Part shown: in pieces, positions 24,605 through 33,990 of the stretch | Numbering within the stretch: position 1 is the first letter of the stretch | Layout: each line of letters begins with the position of its first letter | Source: an uncultured Bacteroidota bacterium | GTDB lineage: Bacteria > Bacteroidota > Bacteroidia > Chitinophagales > Saprospiraceae | NCBI GenBank assembly: GCA_937861115.1 | Contig: CALMBD010000306.1 | Location: 1 to 57,938 of the forward strand | Direction of reading: 5' to 3' | DNA: 57,938 bases | Translations under genes and position numbers: made by a program | The notes under the pieces: generated by a model | The model's input: only the letters and a program-made list of their open reading frames with translations | Told to the model about the DNA's origin: nothing | Databases searched by the model: none

Positions 24605-25360
24605 TCAATAGCGCAAGCCCCAGAACCAGGGCTCTTCGGCTTTGGTTTTTTCCTCGACATACTTTTTGATGACCTCCTGGTACTCTGCTTCGGTGACTTT
24701 CTTGCCCTTTTGCTTCTTGGGCAGATCGAGTTCCTTGTCGAGTTTTTGAAGGGTTATCCGGTCTGCGCTGATGAGCATGGCGCCGTCGTTCACGTCTACT
24801 TCGAGGATCAGTCCGGGCAGGCCGCAGAAGCGTTCGGGGCCGCCGCTCAGGGGCATATCAAGTGCAAACCAGGCGATGATCTGCTGTTTTTTTAGTGTGT
24901 CGGACAGCGAAGCGCTCATGCACACATGGCCGGCCACCTCTTTCAGTTCATTCAGGATTTTCCACTCCGGTTTGGAAAGGGTATCTTCAATGATGTAGGT
25001 TTTCCCGATCATCTGTATGATATCGTGTACGGTGTTATTTTCAAAATCGCGTTTGATCTGGTACACGTCCTTTCGCCAGGAGTAACCCTCGTCGTCGGGC
25101 TCTGCCCTTTCCTCGGAATCTTCATACCGCGTTGCCGTGGGGGAAAAATAGAGGGTCGTAAATACCTTCCACTCCGAGCGACTGCCCCACATATAGGCTA
25201 TGCGCTCGCGCTGCTGCTTGCTGAGGTAATCGACCGCAGCCATTTTTTTCGACCAGTTGTGGGTGACCAGGTACCGGATCACGCCCTCTTCGAGGGGCTG
25301 CTCCTGGGATAAAAGTGCCGCCGGAAGCAGCAGGATAAAGGCAATAAGGATATTTTTCAT
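24605..25360 (-). CDS. GLPGLI family protein
   Basis: 251 residues with a signal peptide (residues 1-18, LLLPAALLSQ). It carries the family-defining motif as FCGLPGLILEVD (about residues 178-189). Before it lie the usual periplasmic region with IIAWFALDMPLSGGPE and, further upstream, IGKTYIIEDTLSKPEWKIL. The tail is Lys/Glu-rich (KKQKGKKVTEAEYQEVIKKY). GLPGLI proteins are restricted to Bacteroidota, are of unknown function, and are usually encoded next to a TonB-dependent receptor-like protein, as here (17 bases from its stop). Together they probably act in outer-membrane uptake or export of an unknown compound or peptide. Confidence 0.93.
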   Translation of the reverse strand: MKNILIAFILLLPAALLSQEQPLEEGVIRYLVTHNWSKKMAAVDYLSKQQRERIAYMWGSRSEWKVFTTLYFSPTATRYEDSEERAEPDDEGYSWRKDVYQIKRDFENNTVHDIIQMIGKTYIIEDTLSKPEWKILNELKEVAGHVCMSASLSDTLKKQQIIAWFALDMPLSGGPERFCGLPGLILEVDVNDGAMLISADRITLQKLDKELDLPKKQKGKKVTEAEYQEVIKKYVEEKTKAEEPWFWGLRY

Positions 25361-25377
25361 GTTTTGTCAATGCTGAT

Positions 25378-28191
25378 TTACCACCAGTTGTTTTTGCTGA
25401 TCTTGTCTTCATAGCCCCTCAGGTTATAGGTGAGGCTCAACATAAAATAGCGGGCCAGCGTGGGCGCGATGCTGCGCACGACGTAGTTCTGCGTTCCCCG
25501 TTGCGTGATATTGACGCGGCGGTCGAGCAGGTCGAAAGCGGCGAGGCGGACCTCCAGGCGGTTTTGTTTGCCGAGCAGGCGTCGTACCGAGGCATTCAGG
25601 ATGGGGACATCGCGGTTGAACTCGAAGCGGTCGTTGCGGTAGATGGCGTAGTTGAAATTGCTTTCCAGGAAAAACTTCGAAGCGAACTGCCACTTTACGG
25701 ATGCATCAATGTTGTGGTTCTGTATCTTTTGGTTCTGCCGCTTTTCGATGGAGTATGAAATATCGTTAAAACCGATCCTGCCGCTCAGCCCGATGATCAG
25801 TTTTTGGGCCGGTGTGTAATTGAACCGCGCGTTGAGGCCGAATCCGTTGTTGGTGGTCTCGTTTTCCACGCCATTCACAAATGCCGGTGTTTTGCCAAAA
25901 TTGAGGTTACCGTTGAGGCTCAGGGTCAGTTTGGTTTTTACAATGGGGAAGTTGGACCATAGGTAGGTACTGAATCGATTCCCCCCCGACACATTTTCCG
26001 GCCTGGTGGTCGTGACAATCCCGAAGGTATCCAGGGCCTCAACCGTCTGGCTGTACACGATCTGGCTGTCGTAAATGTTGTAATCGCTGCCGATGCCGAT
26101 ACTGCTCATGGAGGATGGATTCCAGTAGTTGAAGTTAAGCCCGAGGCTGTGCGACCGCTCCGGCCCCAGGTTCGGGTTGCCTTCGACCCGGAAAGCGGGG
26201 TTGTTTACATTGGGTACGGGTTGCAGGTCGTTGAATTGGGGTTCGCTGATACCATACCCGTAGTTCATGCTCAGCCACATATTGTTGACGAATTCGTAGT
26301 TGAAATCGAGGTTGGGCGTCCAGTTTGTAAAAGTGCGGTCGATGGGTTCCGCAATCAGCGGCGCGCCCTCATCGCGGGCGTACTCTCCTTTGAGGTTCAG
26401 TTGCTGGGCTGCCATACCGACCGATACATTGAGCCCTTCGTTGGAATACCGGATACTCGACCCGATTCGGTTGTACAGGATGTTGTTGTCGTAAAAAATA
26501 CTCAGGCTGTCGATCCGCTGTCCGCTGTTCTCGGGGTCTGCCACCTGGCGGTCTACCCTGTTGTTGGCTTTGCTGAAATTGTAAAAGGTTTCCAGAAACC
26601 ATTTTTTTGCCAGCGGCTCGGTGAAGAGCAGGCTCGATTTTGCCTGCCAGGAGTCGTTGGCATTGTCGTTCAACTGGCGTATCTGATCCTCCACGGTTGT
26701 CGCATCAAAGAACCGGTTGAGCGAAAACAGGTTTTCCATGCCGTTTGTCCGGTTATTGTTATAGCCCCCGCTCATGGCAAAGGAGCGGCCTTTTTTGCGG
26801 AAGCGGTGGCGGAAAATCGCGGCACTCGTGAGGCGCCACGAATCCATATCGTTGTTGTTATTGATATTCAGGTTGTTGATCGGCGTATTGTCGGAACTGG
26901 AAAAATGTTGCGTTTGATAACTGTCGGACGAAGCGTTGCTGTACCGGCCATTAGCCTTGACGATCAATACGTTATTGGAATCGATGTCTTTTTCAAACCG
27001 CGAATTCAGGGTGTGGTTTCCCCTGAAATCCGTATTGCCGGTGGTGTCGGAACTGAAAAACGAATCGTCGCCGGCGAAGGTCTGCCGGTCGGAGTACTGA
27101 TCGACAAACAACCGGCTCTGGTTGTAGAAATAACTGGCGTTGAATTTTGCCTTCTTGTTGTCGAAGTTGTAGTTCGCGCCGCTCCCGAAGTTTTCCGTAA
27201 AACCCCGCCCGTCGAAGTTGTTGACCGGGGCGTCGTCGCTGTTGAAATAATAATACCGCCCACCGTTGCTGTTGAAACCAAAGTCGCCGTTGTCAAAGTC
27301 ACTGAACGAATTCTGCCCTTTGAACTCCCCGTAATCCTCCCAGTTCACGCCCGTCTGGTTGATGTTGTTGCCGTAGGCGATAAACGAGAGTTGTTCCTTC
27401 TCATTGAAGCGGTTGTAGTTGCCGCGCGCTGCCCACCGTTCCTGGTCGCCCACTGCACCCGACACCTTGCCAAAGGCGCCTTTTTTATACTCCTCTTTCA
27501 GTTCCAGGTTCATGGCCTTTTCTTTTTTGCCGTCGTCTACGCCCGTCAGTTTGGACTGCTCCGATTTCTCGTTGTACACCTGCACTTTCGACAAGGTTTC
27601 GGCGCCCAGGTTTTTGGTTGCGGCCTTGGGGTCGGAACCGAAGAACGTCTTTCCATCTACGTATACGCGTTTTACGTCCTGGCCCTGTGCCTTGATATTG
27701 CCGTCGGCATCTACCTCTATGCCCGGCAACCGGCGCAAAAGGTCTTCCACCGTGGAGCCCGACGGCACCTTGAACGAAGAAGCGTCGTACTCGATCGTAT
27801 CGCCGCGGATGCTGAGCGTCGCTTTGGCCGTTTTCACAACAACTTCCATGAGTTCTGTGCTGATTGGTTTTATCCCAATCTGGCCCAGATCGTTTGGAGA
27901 AACACCAGCCTCCGGCACGTATTGTTGCAGCGGCAGGTAGCCGATGTACGATATTTTCAGCAGGTAAGGGATGTTCTTCACATTTCTGAACTCAAAATTG
28001 CCCTTGTCGTCAGTCCGCGTAAAATTGACCAGCGTGGAGTCAGCCGGCGTGAGTAACATGACCGTTGCAAAGGCTATCTCGCTGCCGGAGGTATCCGCAA
28101 CGGCGCCTTTGAGGGTTACTTTTGATGGATTTTGTGCATAGAGAAAGGTGCTGAGAAACAGCAAAACGGAGAGGAGGCGGTACTTCTGCAT
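25378..28191 (-). CDS. TonB-dependent-receptor-like outer-membrane barrel
   Basis: 937 residues from the ATG at complement 28189-28191 (signal peptide MQKYRLLSVLLFLSTFLYAQ). Domain order: a carboxypeptidase-regulatory-like beta domain (about 25-110; SGSEIAFATVMLL, DDKGNFEFRNV), a plug-like region (about 112-210; STVEDLLRRLPGIEVDADG, RVYVDGKTFFGSDP), then a long barrel of aromatic strands ending LSLTYNLRGYEDKISKNNWW. This matches the outer-membrane beta-barrel proteins that pair with GLPGLI proteins; I see no separate TonB box. The GLPGLI gene follows after 17 bases. The substrate is unknown. A TAATTTTG -7-like element is near complement 28235-28242. Confidence 0.92.
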   Translation of the reverse strand: MQKYRLLSVLLFLSTFLYAQNPSKVTLKGAVADTSGSEIAFATVMLLTPADSTLVNFTRTDDKGNFEFRNVKNIPYLLKISYIGYLPLQQYVPEAGVSPNDLGQIGIKPISTELMEVVVKTAKATLSIRGDTIEYDASSFKVPSGSTVEDLLRRLPGIEVDADGNIKAQGQDVKRVYVDGKTFFGSDPKAATKNLGAETLSKVQVYNEKSEQSKLTGVDDGKKEKAMNLELKEEYKKGAFGKVSGAVGDQERWAARGNYNRFNEKEQLSFIAYGNNINQTGVNWEDYGEFKGQNSFSDFDNGDFGFNSNGGRYYYFNSDDAPVNNFDGRGFTENFGSGANYNFDNKKAKFNASYFYNQSRLFVDQYSDRQTFAGDDSFFSSDTTGNTDFRGNHTLNSRFEKDIDSNNVLIVKANGRYSNASSDSYQTQHFSSSDNTPINNLNINNNNDMDSWRLTSAAIFRHRFRKKGRSFAMSGGYNNNRTNGMENLFSLNRFFDATTVEDQIRQLNDNANDSWQAKSSLLFTEPLAKKWFLETFYNFSKANNRVDRQVADPENSGQRIDSLSIFYDNNILYNRIGSSIRYSNEGLNVSVGMAAQQLNLKGEYARDEGAPLIAEPIDRTFTNWTPNLDFNYEFVNNMWLSMNYGYGISEPQFNDLQPVPNVNNPAFRVEGNPNLGPERSHSLGLNFNYWNPSSMSSIGIGSDYNIYDSQIVYSQTVEALDTFGIVTTTRPENVSGGNRFSTYLWSNFPIVKTKLTLSLNGNLNFGKTPAFVNGVENETTNNGFGLNARFNYTPAQKLIIGLSGRIGFNDISYSIEKRQNQKIQNHNIDASVKWQFASKFFLESNFNYAIYRNDRFEFNRDVPILNASVRRLLGKQNRLEVRLAAFDLLDRRVNITQRGTQNYVVRSIAPTLARYFMLSLTYNLRGYEDKISKNNWW

Positions 28192-28558
28192 GAATAGTTG
28201 TTGGTGTTTACGAGAGCGTGTTCGGGTCTGTTCGACAAAATTACCCTTTAGGTGCATTTGTCGTTCGTTTTGCTGCACAGACTTTAAACAAGTTTGATGT
28301 CAGGTCTGAAAACAATATCAATCAGGGAGTCTTGTAAGTCCGCCAGGTTGCATTGCTGACCGTTTTTTTTCTGCTTTTCGGACAGGATTTACAAAATTCA
28401 CAGCAGCAGTTCCGCCTGATTTTTCTGTTAATCCTGTAAATCCTGCCCGAAGCAGTCCATTCTGTAAAAATTGCACTTGCGAACACCCTCCTTGAAAATG
28501 GAGTATTTCCGGCTGCACGATTCAGCGGACGTGGAAGTTGCTCTAAACGGTGAAACAC
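28192..28558. other. Intergenic region with a dispersed-repeat inverted pair
   Basis: This 367-base gap separates the 3' end of the FG-GAP/SprB gene from the receptor gene on the same strand. It holds the receptor promoter region near 28235 and the inverted repeat at 28379-28449, plus its tail to about 28475. The short open frames here have no domain character. Confidence 0.6.
28379..28449. repeat. Imperfect inverted repeat (ATCCTGTAAATCCTG family)
   Basis: The arm 28379-28403 (CGGACAGGATTTACAAAATTCACAG) pairs with 28425-28449 at about 21 of 25 positions. The right arm contains the core CCTGTAAATCCTGCC shared with 11303. The same words occur in the hairpin at 44821-44901. It looks like a dispersed palindromic intergenic element; it may also act as an attenuating hairpin after the 28559 gene. 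Confidence 0.65.
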
Positions 28559-31500
28559 CTACCTGATCACAGTCAGGTCGCCGTGCAGTTTATGCACCGA
28601 TCCGTCGACCAGATCGACCTGCATCATCCAGGTATACACACCGGGCATCACCACTTTGCCTTTATGGCGGCCGTCCCAGGCCCTGGAGTTGTCGTTCGGC
28701 GCGGCGTCTCTTATTTCATACACCAGCGAACCCCAGCGGTCGAATACCTGCAACAGGCGAATTTTTTGCGCTGCCGGGCCGAAACTGAGTTCAAACCGGC
28801 TGTTCTGATCGCCTGCAGACAAAGGCGAAAAAACATTCGGCGCGAAGACATCGAGGATGTGTTCCACTTCAATCAGCAGATCATCGGTGGAGGTGCAGCC
28901 GTTTTGATCCGTAATGGTCAGCCTGTACCGAACGTCGGAAAGAGGTTTGGATACCGGATTCGGGCAATCGGAACAACTCAGGTAAAACGAATCCGCCCAG
29001 ACATAACTGACCGGTGTAAGGCCGAAAGTCTGGATAAAAATATCGAGGCTGTCGCCGAGCCGCAGCGTTGTATCGGCGGGCAGTACCACTACGAGTTGCG
29101 GTGGCTGCAGCACTCCAATGGGCAGCGTATCGACGCAGCCGTAAATATCCTGGGCATACACATCGTACAGGCCGCCGGTCAGGTTGTCGAATTGTTTGCC
29201 TTGCGACCACAAATCGCCGTCGAGACTGAATACCAGCGAAGTATCGGGCGTCTGTACGGCAATAGCGCCGTCGGGTACGCCAAAGCAACTCGCAGAATCG
29301 GACGTCGCCGTGAATACGATGGGCGGATAGGCGGGCACCTGTGCGTTGGCCGTTTCCGAACAGTCGTTGGTGTCCGTCACCGTTACGGTATAGGTTCCCG
29401 CAGGCAAATCATCAACTTCCTTGCTGCTGGCGCCCGGAATGCTCCAGGTATAGTCAAATGGCGGCGCGCTGCCGGAGGCGGAGACCTTGAGCGTACCTGT
29501 GGCCTCATTGAAACAGGACGGAGTGCCGTCTATTTCAAGCACAATGGGATCGAGTACGGTCAGGTTTACCGTATGCGTGGAATCGCAGCCGTTTGCAGCG
29601 GCGAAGGTCATGCGGTATATGCCGCTTGTCGTTTGAGGCGTCCCGAAAATGGACGACGATTCGCCGGCGCATATCGTTTGGACCTCGGCCGTGGAAAACG
29701 TGTCTTTTGCCGCCACGAAAACGTGTACGGTGGAGTCGCATCCCGTCACGGCAGACAGGTAAAAGGTCTCCGAGGCGCCTGGTGGCAGACTGGCGCCATT
29801 GATGGCAAGGGATGAACCGAGGCAGACCGCCGTATCTACCTGGATATTGAAAGTACCCGTCAGCGTACCGTGCACCCGCACTTCAACAATGGAATCGCAA
29901 CCATAAATGGTTTGCATGTAAAAGGTGCGGCTGCTGTCGGGCGGTATCACTTCGCTGTTCCAGAATACCGTTCTGCCATAGCAGATCGTTGTATCGACCT
30001 TGTAATTAAAGGTATCGTGTACGGTGATATACACCGAATCGGTATTCACACACCCGTTTACAAAGCCTGCCTCCAGGGCGACATAACCCGAGGCCGATGG
30101 CGCGACAGTCACCGCCGGGCAAGTAGTACAACTCAGTCCGTTGCCGCTCCAGTTGTAAAAATCAAAGCCTGTACCGGCCAGCGCCGTTGTTTCTCCCGCA
30201 CAGAGCGATTGATCTGCCCCGAGAAAAACGACGCTGCTGCTGTCTATGGACACCATAATCTCGTCGGTTTGGGTAATGCCGCAGACGTCGGTGACCGTCA
30301 CCGCGTATGTCCCGGCATCCGGAACGGTAAAGCCGGGGCCGGTCGAGCCACCCGTCCATGACCACGCAACGAGGTCGTTGCCCGACGCATCGAGGGGTAC
30401 GGTGGTGTTGTCGCAAATAATCGTGTCCGGACCCAGGTTAATCAAATCAGGCTGGTAGGCGTAATAAAACGAGACAATATTGTTGGAAAACCCGCACTCG
30501 CCAATAGCAGTCACCGGAAAATCCGTCGACAGGTTGTACGGCGCAGGCAGCGTGTTGTCGTCGTTGAGTACAATAAATATGGAGTCGTTGGCAATACGAG
30601 GTATACGGAAAGTAAAGGACTGGCAACTATCCTGGGGAAGGGTGAAGCCGAGCGGAACCGCGCCGATCCATTGGGCCGGGGTGCTCTGCGGATTGCCGAT
30701 ATAGGCCGATATGGGTGTTTGTGGGGGCAACAGGTTGTCGCCGGGATTGCAAAGCGAAACGGTGACCACCAGCGAGTCCTGGTCGCAAATGACCCCCTGG
30801 AGGGTCAGGGCGCCATCGGGCGAGGGAAAGGTGGGGTTAAAAAACTGGTTCATGAAGGTATTCAGCCGGAGACTGTCGCCGATGATGTGCGGGTTCTGCT
30901 GGTAGCGCGGTACGCTCAGGTCGTCGTTGATATTGGTATTGAAATAGGCGTGCTGGTTCCACACCTTTCGGGAAGCAATGCCCGGTGTTCCGACCGCTTC
31001 GTAGGCCACCACGGTGCCTGTAGCAAGGTCGTTGGGATCGGAGCCGCACTCGATCACGATTTCCGTCTGGCCATCGCCGTCGACATCGAGCACGAGCGGG
31101 TTTTCAATATGTGTCAGACTGGTGCAAACATCCTCCCAACTGATCGCGCCGGTGGTACCGCTGATCACCCGCAGTTTGTCCTGATCGCGATATACGATAT
31201 CTGCCGAGCCGTCGCCGCAAAAGTCGAACACGCTGGAGCAGGTGATCGAGGAAGCGTCGTTGATCTGGCGCGTCCACATAATGCTGAAGTTGTTGCGCAG
31301 GGCATACAGCCTCGGGTAACTGACGAAACTCACCTCCAGTTGGCCGTCGCCGTTCAGGTCGGCAATATTCACACGGGAAGCGCCCTCCTGCCAGTTGTTC
31401 AGGAGTTGAAATTGCCTGAGGATCGTTGGTGTCTGGATATCCCAGCAATAAATGGTGTTGAAGTTGTTGGTTGTTTTTCGCCCCTGCACGATTGCATCGA

Positions 31501-32431
31501 GGTCGCCGTCGCCGTCAAAATCAGCTACGCTGGTGAAACCGTCGGTAAACGGCGCCGGGGCGGTCACCTGGGGTGTAACGGCGCCCGTGACGAGGTTGAC
31601 CGACAGTACCTGGTTGCCGGCCACGATCTCGAGACCGTCGCAATCCGGGCAAAAGGAATCGGGCAGTACGTCCATCACAACAGGCGAGGCAAAGGAAATG
31701 CCTACCGCCACCCGGGCGGGGTGTTCCCCTGCCGACACACCGGGACCGCCGGAGGCCAGTAATGCGCCGGTCTGGCCATTATATACCTGGTTGCCGATGT
31801 TCACTTCGGCCCAGCCGTCGTGGTTAAAATCGGCAATATTGGGCACTGCGAAGCGGTACCGCGTGTCGTAGCCAACCTGGATGGCGCTGGTATATTTCAG
31901 GGTGCCGTCGTGCTCGAAGCAATAGAGCAGCCGGTCTTCGCCCACCATGACAATTTCACCGAAACCGTCGTTGTCGAGATCGGCAATGGCCGGAGCAGTT
32001 CCGCCGGGCCAGTTCACCGGCGCCAACACGTGTACCTTGGTGGCGCCCGTTGCACCGTCGATCACGTACAGATCAGGCGCTTCCACCCTGTAGGTCACAA
32101 TATCGGGTATGCCGTCTTTGTCCATATCCCCGGCAACAAGCGTGGAATAGGTGCCCGTCTGGGCTGTGGCCTGCCACTGAATCCCAAGCGAAATCTGTCC
32201 GCAGGGCGGGATATAGTAACAATCGGCATTACAGGTGGTGTAGTAAAAATCGGCGCACTGCCCCGAACAGGTGCAATCCGGATCGTAACAGTCGATCAGG
32301 CCATCGCCGTCGTCGTCGATGCCATTGGTACAGTTTTCTGTCTGTGTCTGGGAATAAAGCAGGAAAGGGGTGAAGAGGATAAAAAGAAAAAGGGATTTTC
32401 GCCGCAGCAATGTGTGTTGTTTTAAGAACAT
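28559..32431 (-). CDS. FG-GAP / SprB-repeat surface protein with gliding-type T9SS tail
   Basis: 1290 residues; signal peptide about residues 1-28 (SLFLFILFTPFLLYSQ). Just after it is a NGIDDDGDGLIDCYDPDC motif, a Ca-binding-like repeat known from MopE-type and other secreted proteins. Residues about 70-480 hold at least six FG-GAP/integrin-like loops (DMDKDGIPDIV, DLDNDGFGEIV, DFNHDGWAEVN, DFDGDGDLDAI, DLNGDGQLEVSF, DVDGDGQTEIV), probably a Ca-binding propeller. The next part is Ig/PKD-like, followed by SprB repeats (SCFNEATGTLKVSASG and a second at SCFGVPDGAIAV). The C-terminus is the gliding-motility-associated type B sorting domain (VFAPNVFSPL, VFDRWGSLVYE, GVYTWMMQVDLVDGS). Probably a surface adhesin; its binding partner is unknown. 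Confidence 0.93.
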   Translation of the reverse strand: MFLKQHTLLRRKSLFLFILFTPFLLYSQTQTENCTNGIDDDGDGLIDCYDPDCTCSGQCADFYYTTCNADCYYIPPCGQISLGIQWQATAQTGTYSTLVAGDMDKDGIPDIVTYRVEAPDLYVIDGATGATKVHVLAPVNWPGGTAPAIADLDNDGFGEIVMVGEDRLLYCFEHDGTLKYTSAIQVGYDTRYRFAVPNIADFNHDGWAEVNIGNQVYNGQTGALLASGGPGVSAGEHPARVAVGISFASPVVMDVLPDSFCPDCDGLEIVAGNQVLSVNLVTGAVTPQVTAPAPFTDGFTSVADFDGDGDLDAIVQGRKTTNNFNTIYCWDIQTPTILRQFQLLNNWQEGASRVNIADLNGDGQLEVSFVSYPRLYALRNNFSIMWTRQINDASSITCSSVFDFCGDGSADIVYRDQDKLRVISGTTGAISWEDVCTSLTHIENPLVLDVDGDGQTEIVIECGSDPNDLATGTVVAYEAVGTPGIASRKVWNQHAYFNTNINDDLSVPRYQQNPHIIGDSLRLNTFMNQFFNPTFPSPDGALTLQGVICDQDSLVVTVSLCNPGDNLLPPQTPISAYIGNPQSTPAQWIGAVPLGFTLPQDSCQSFTFRIPRIANDSIFIVLNDDNTLPAPYNLSTDFPVTAIGECGFSNNIVSFYYAYQPDLINLGPDTIICDNTTVPLDASGNDLVAWSWTGGSTGPGFTVPDAGTYAVTVTDVCGITQTDEIMVSIDSSSVVFLGADQSLCAGETTALAGTGFDFYNWSGNGLSCTTCPAVTVAPSASGYVALEAGFVNGCVNTDSVYITVHDTFNYKVDTTICYGRTVFWNSEVIPPDSSRTFYMQTIYGCDSIVEVRVHGTLTGTFNIQVDTAVCLGSSLAINGASLPPGASETFYLSAVTGCDSTVHVFVAAKDTFSTAEVQTICAGESSSIFGTPQTTSGIYRMTFAAANGCDSTHTVNLTVLDPIVLEIDGTPSCFNEATGTLKVSASGSAPPFDYTWSIPGASSKEVDDLPAGTYTVTVTDTNDCSETANAQVPAYPPIVFTATSDSASCFGVPDGAIAVQTPDTSLVFSLDGDLWSQGKQFDNLTGGLYDVYAQDIYGCVDTLPIGVLQPPQLVVVLPADTTLRLGDSLDIFIQTFGLTPVSYVWADSFYLSCSDCPNPVSKPLSDVRYRLTITDQNGCTSTDDLLIEVEHILDVFAPNVFSPLSAGDQNSRFELSFGPAAQKIRLLQVFDRWGSLVYEIRDAAPNDNSRAWDGRHKGKVVMPGVYTWMMQVDLVDGSVHKLHGDLTVIR

Positions 32432-32654
32432 GGGGATCCGGTTAGGTTTTGTCGGGTTTGGAAACGCCGGTTGTACAGCACTTCTTTCCCTGGACAAAAC
32501 GATTAACGAAACGTTTTGAAAACCTGAGACTACGGCGGGAAATTGGTTGAAAATGGGGAGTCGCCTGAGTGTGCGGCAGGCCGGGGGGATTATGATGTGG
32601 CGAAAAATGATGGCACAAATGTCTGCAATTTTTTGAAATCGCAGCGCCTAATTT

Positions 32655-32819
32655 AGGGTGTGTCTGAAAAATACTCACCGGCCGGAAAAGGCATCTTTTG
32701 GAGCTTGTACGTCGCCTCTTTTTCAGGCGATATAACCCGGTAGTCCCCTCAAAAGCAGACTTGGCCAGAGCCCAAAACCTGCTCCTTTCTGTCTCGGCAG
32801 TATTTTTCAGACACACCCT
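32655..32819. mobile_element. 165-bp MITE-like element with 21-bp perfect inverted ends
   Basis: The ends AGGGTGTGTCTGAAAAATACT (32655-32675) and its exact reverse complement (32799-32819) enclose 123 bases with further short hairpins (for example CGCCT against AGGCG near 32716). There is no gene inside. I cannot see a clear target-site duplication. It lies between the 5' end of the FG-GAP/SprB gene and the 3' end of the 32839 gene, both minus strand. Structure and size fit a non-autonomous transposable element; the parent transposase is not in this window. Confidence 0.75.
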
Positions 32820-32838
32820 GGCAGACCGGCAAATAGCG

Positions 32839-33990
32839 TTAAAAGTCGCCGCCGCTGCCACCGCCGCCAAACTGCCCCCCTTCCATCGACGTTTTTTCGT
32901 TCGTTGTCGGCGCCGCCTGCCCAACGATGGTTTTGTCAAAAATCTCCTCCTGAACCCGCTGGAGCAGGGTATCCTTTTCCTCGGGTTCGTAGGCGTACGC
33001 ATGTGAGTGACTGCGCAGGTAACGTATTGAAAACCAGGATATTGAAAACAATACAGCCCCGCCGATAGCAGCCGCCCAGGCCAACGGGAGCACATTGAAA
33101 TAATACCGGAAGGTAAATACGGCAGCCGCCATGCAGGCAATGCCTGCATCGAGCATCAGGCGGTCTTTTGCCCGGATTCCCCGGAAAATGCAGTACGCCG
33201 GAACAATAAAAGTAAAGGCCCAGAACAGACCACCTGCCGGCGGGGTATCCATTCCAAAATAATAGTGACCGGCTTGTTGTACCACCCAGTAATTGCCGCT
33301 GGCGTAAAATGCCAGCAAGGCCAGCAACTCCACAACCGCCAGCACACTGCTCCAGTACCGCCACCCGACCCGGACGCCTCCCGTTCGGGCGAACCGGTAA
33401 ACGAGCAGGGAAAACACCATACCCGTAAGCGGCAAAACATACACGGCGACCCGTGGAACATCTTTTGCGATGTGCAGTACCATGAGCAATGCGCAAACAA
33501 AGGCGCCCGCGGCCATGAGCCGATCGAGGTAACGGATACTTCCGGCTACCAGAAAAGGCAGCACCACGATATATGTCGCCAGGCCGCCCGGCATATCAAA
33601 CAGCAGGAGCAGTCCGCTGATTATGGCCGTTGTACCCGCGTACAGGAGCACGTCGTCGAGGCCGCTGCCGAAGTGGCGTTTGTTGCGGATGAGTTGAACT
33701 TCGAGCACAAACAGACACGCCAGCCCGAATAGAACGCCGAGCACAGCCACGCTTTGACTCGAATCAGGGCTCAGGATAAGCCCTACAAGGCCGACACAGG
33801 CCAGCAGCATTACCGCACCAAAAACAGCCAGCCCGATCCGGACAAATACATTGGGCGAATAAAATCCGCTTTGGTGCTGTTCCCTGATCTGTTGCGATGT
33901 TTCCTCTGAAAACAGACCTTTTTTGCGCCAGCGTTCGGCATACTCTGCTGTTTGCTGCGCATCGAGCGATTTGCGGTCGTAGGCGATCAT
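32839..33990 (-). CDS. Multi-pass membrane protein with Gly-rich tail
   Basis: 383 residues. The N-terminus is cytoplasmic (AQQTAEYAERWRKKGLFSEET...IREQHQSGFY). About eight to ten hydrophobic segments between residues 48 and 325 follow, then a charged tail ending GGGGSGGDF. The overall plan is like DUF2157/DUF4401-type membrane proteins, which often come as adjacent pairs. Its start overlaps the stop of the DUF2157 gene by four bases (33987-33990), so the two are translationally coupled and probably form one complex. I do not know the function; the Gly-rich end resembles tails seen in TPM-domain proteins but no TPM domain is present. Confidence 0.82.
   Translation of the reverse strand: MIAYDRKSLDAQQTAEYAERWRKKGLFSEETSQQIREQHQSGFYSPNVFVRIGLAVFGAVMLLACVGLVGLILSPDSSQSVAVLGVLFGLACLFVLEVQLIRNKRHFGSGLDDVLLYAGTTAIISGLLLLFDMPGGLATYIVVLPFLVAGSIRYLDRLMAAGAFVCALLMVLHIAKDVPRVAVYVLPLTGMVFSLLVYRFARTGGVRVGWRYWSSVLAVVELLALLAFYASGNYWVVQQAGHYYFGMDTPPAGGLFWAFTFIVPAYCIFRGIRAKDRLMLDAGIACMAAAVFTFRYYFNVLPLAWAAAIGGAVLFSISWFSIRYLRSHSHAYAYEPEEKDTLLQRVQEEIFDKTIVGQAAPTTNEKTSMEGGQFGGGGSGGDF

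Noticed and set aside
26149-28056. A 635-codon plus-strand frame under the receptor gene
   Set aside because: It lies opposite a clear outer-membrane barrel gene, has no recognisable domain, and comes from high GC and codon bias.
32442-33149. A 235-codon minus-strand frame running through the MITE-like element
   Set aside because: Basic, low-complexity translation of the inverted-repeat DNA and of another frame of the 32839 gene; no homologous domain seen.
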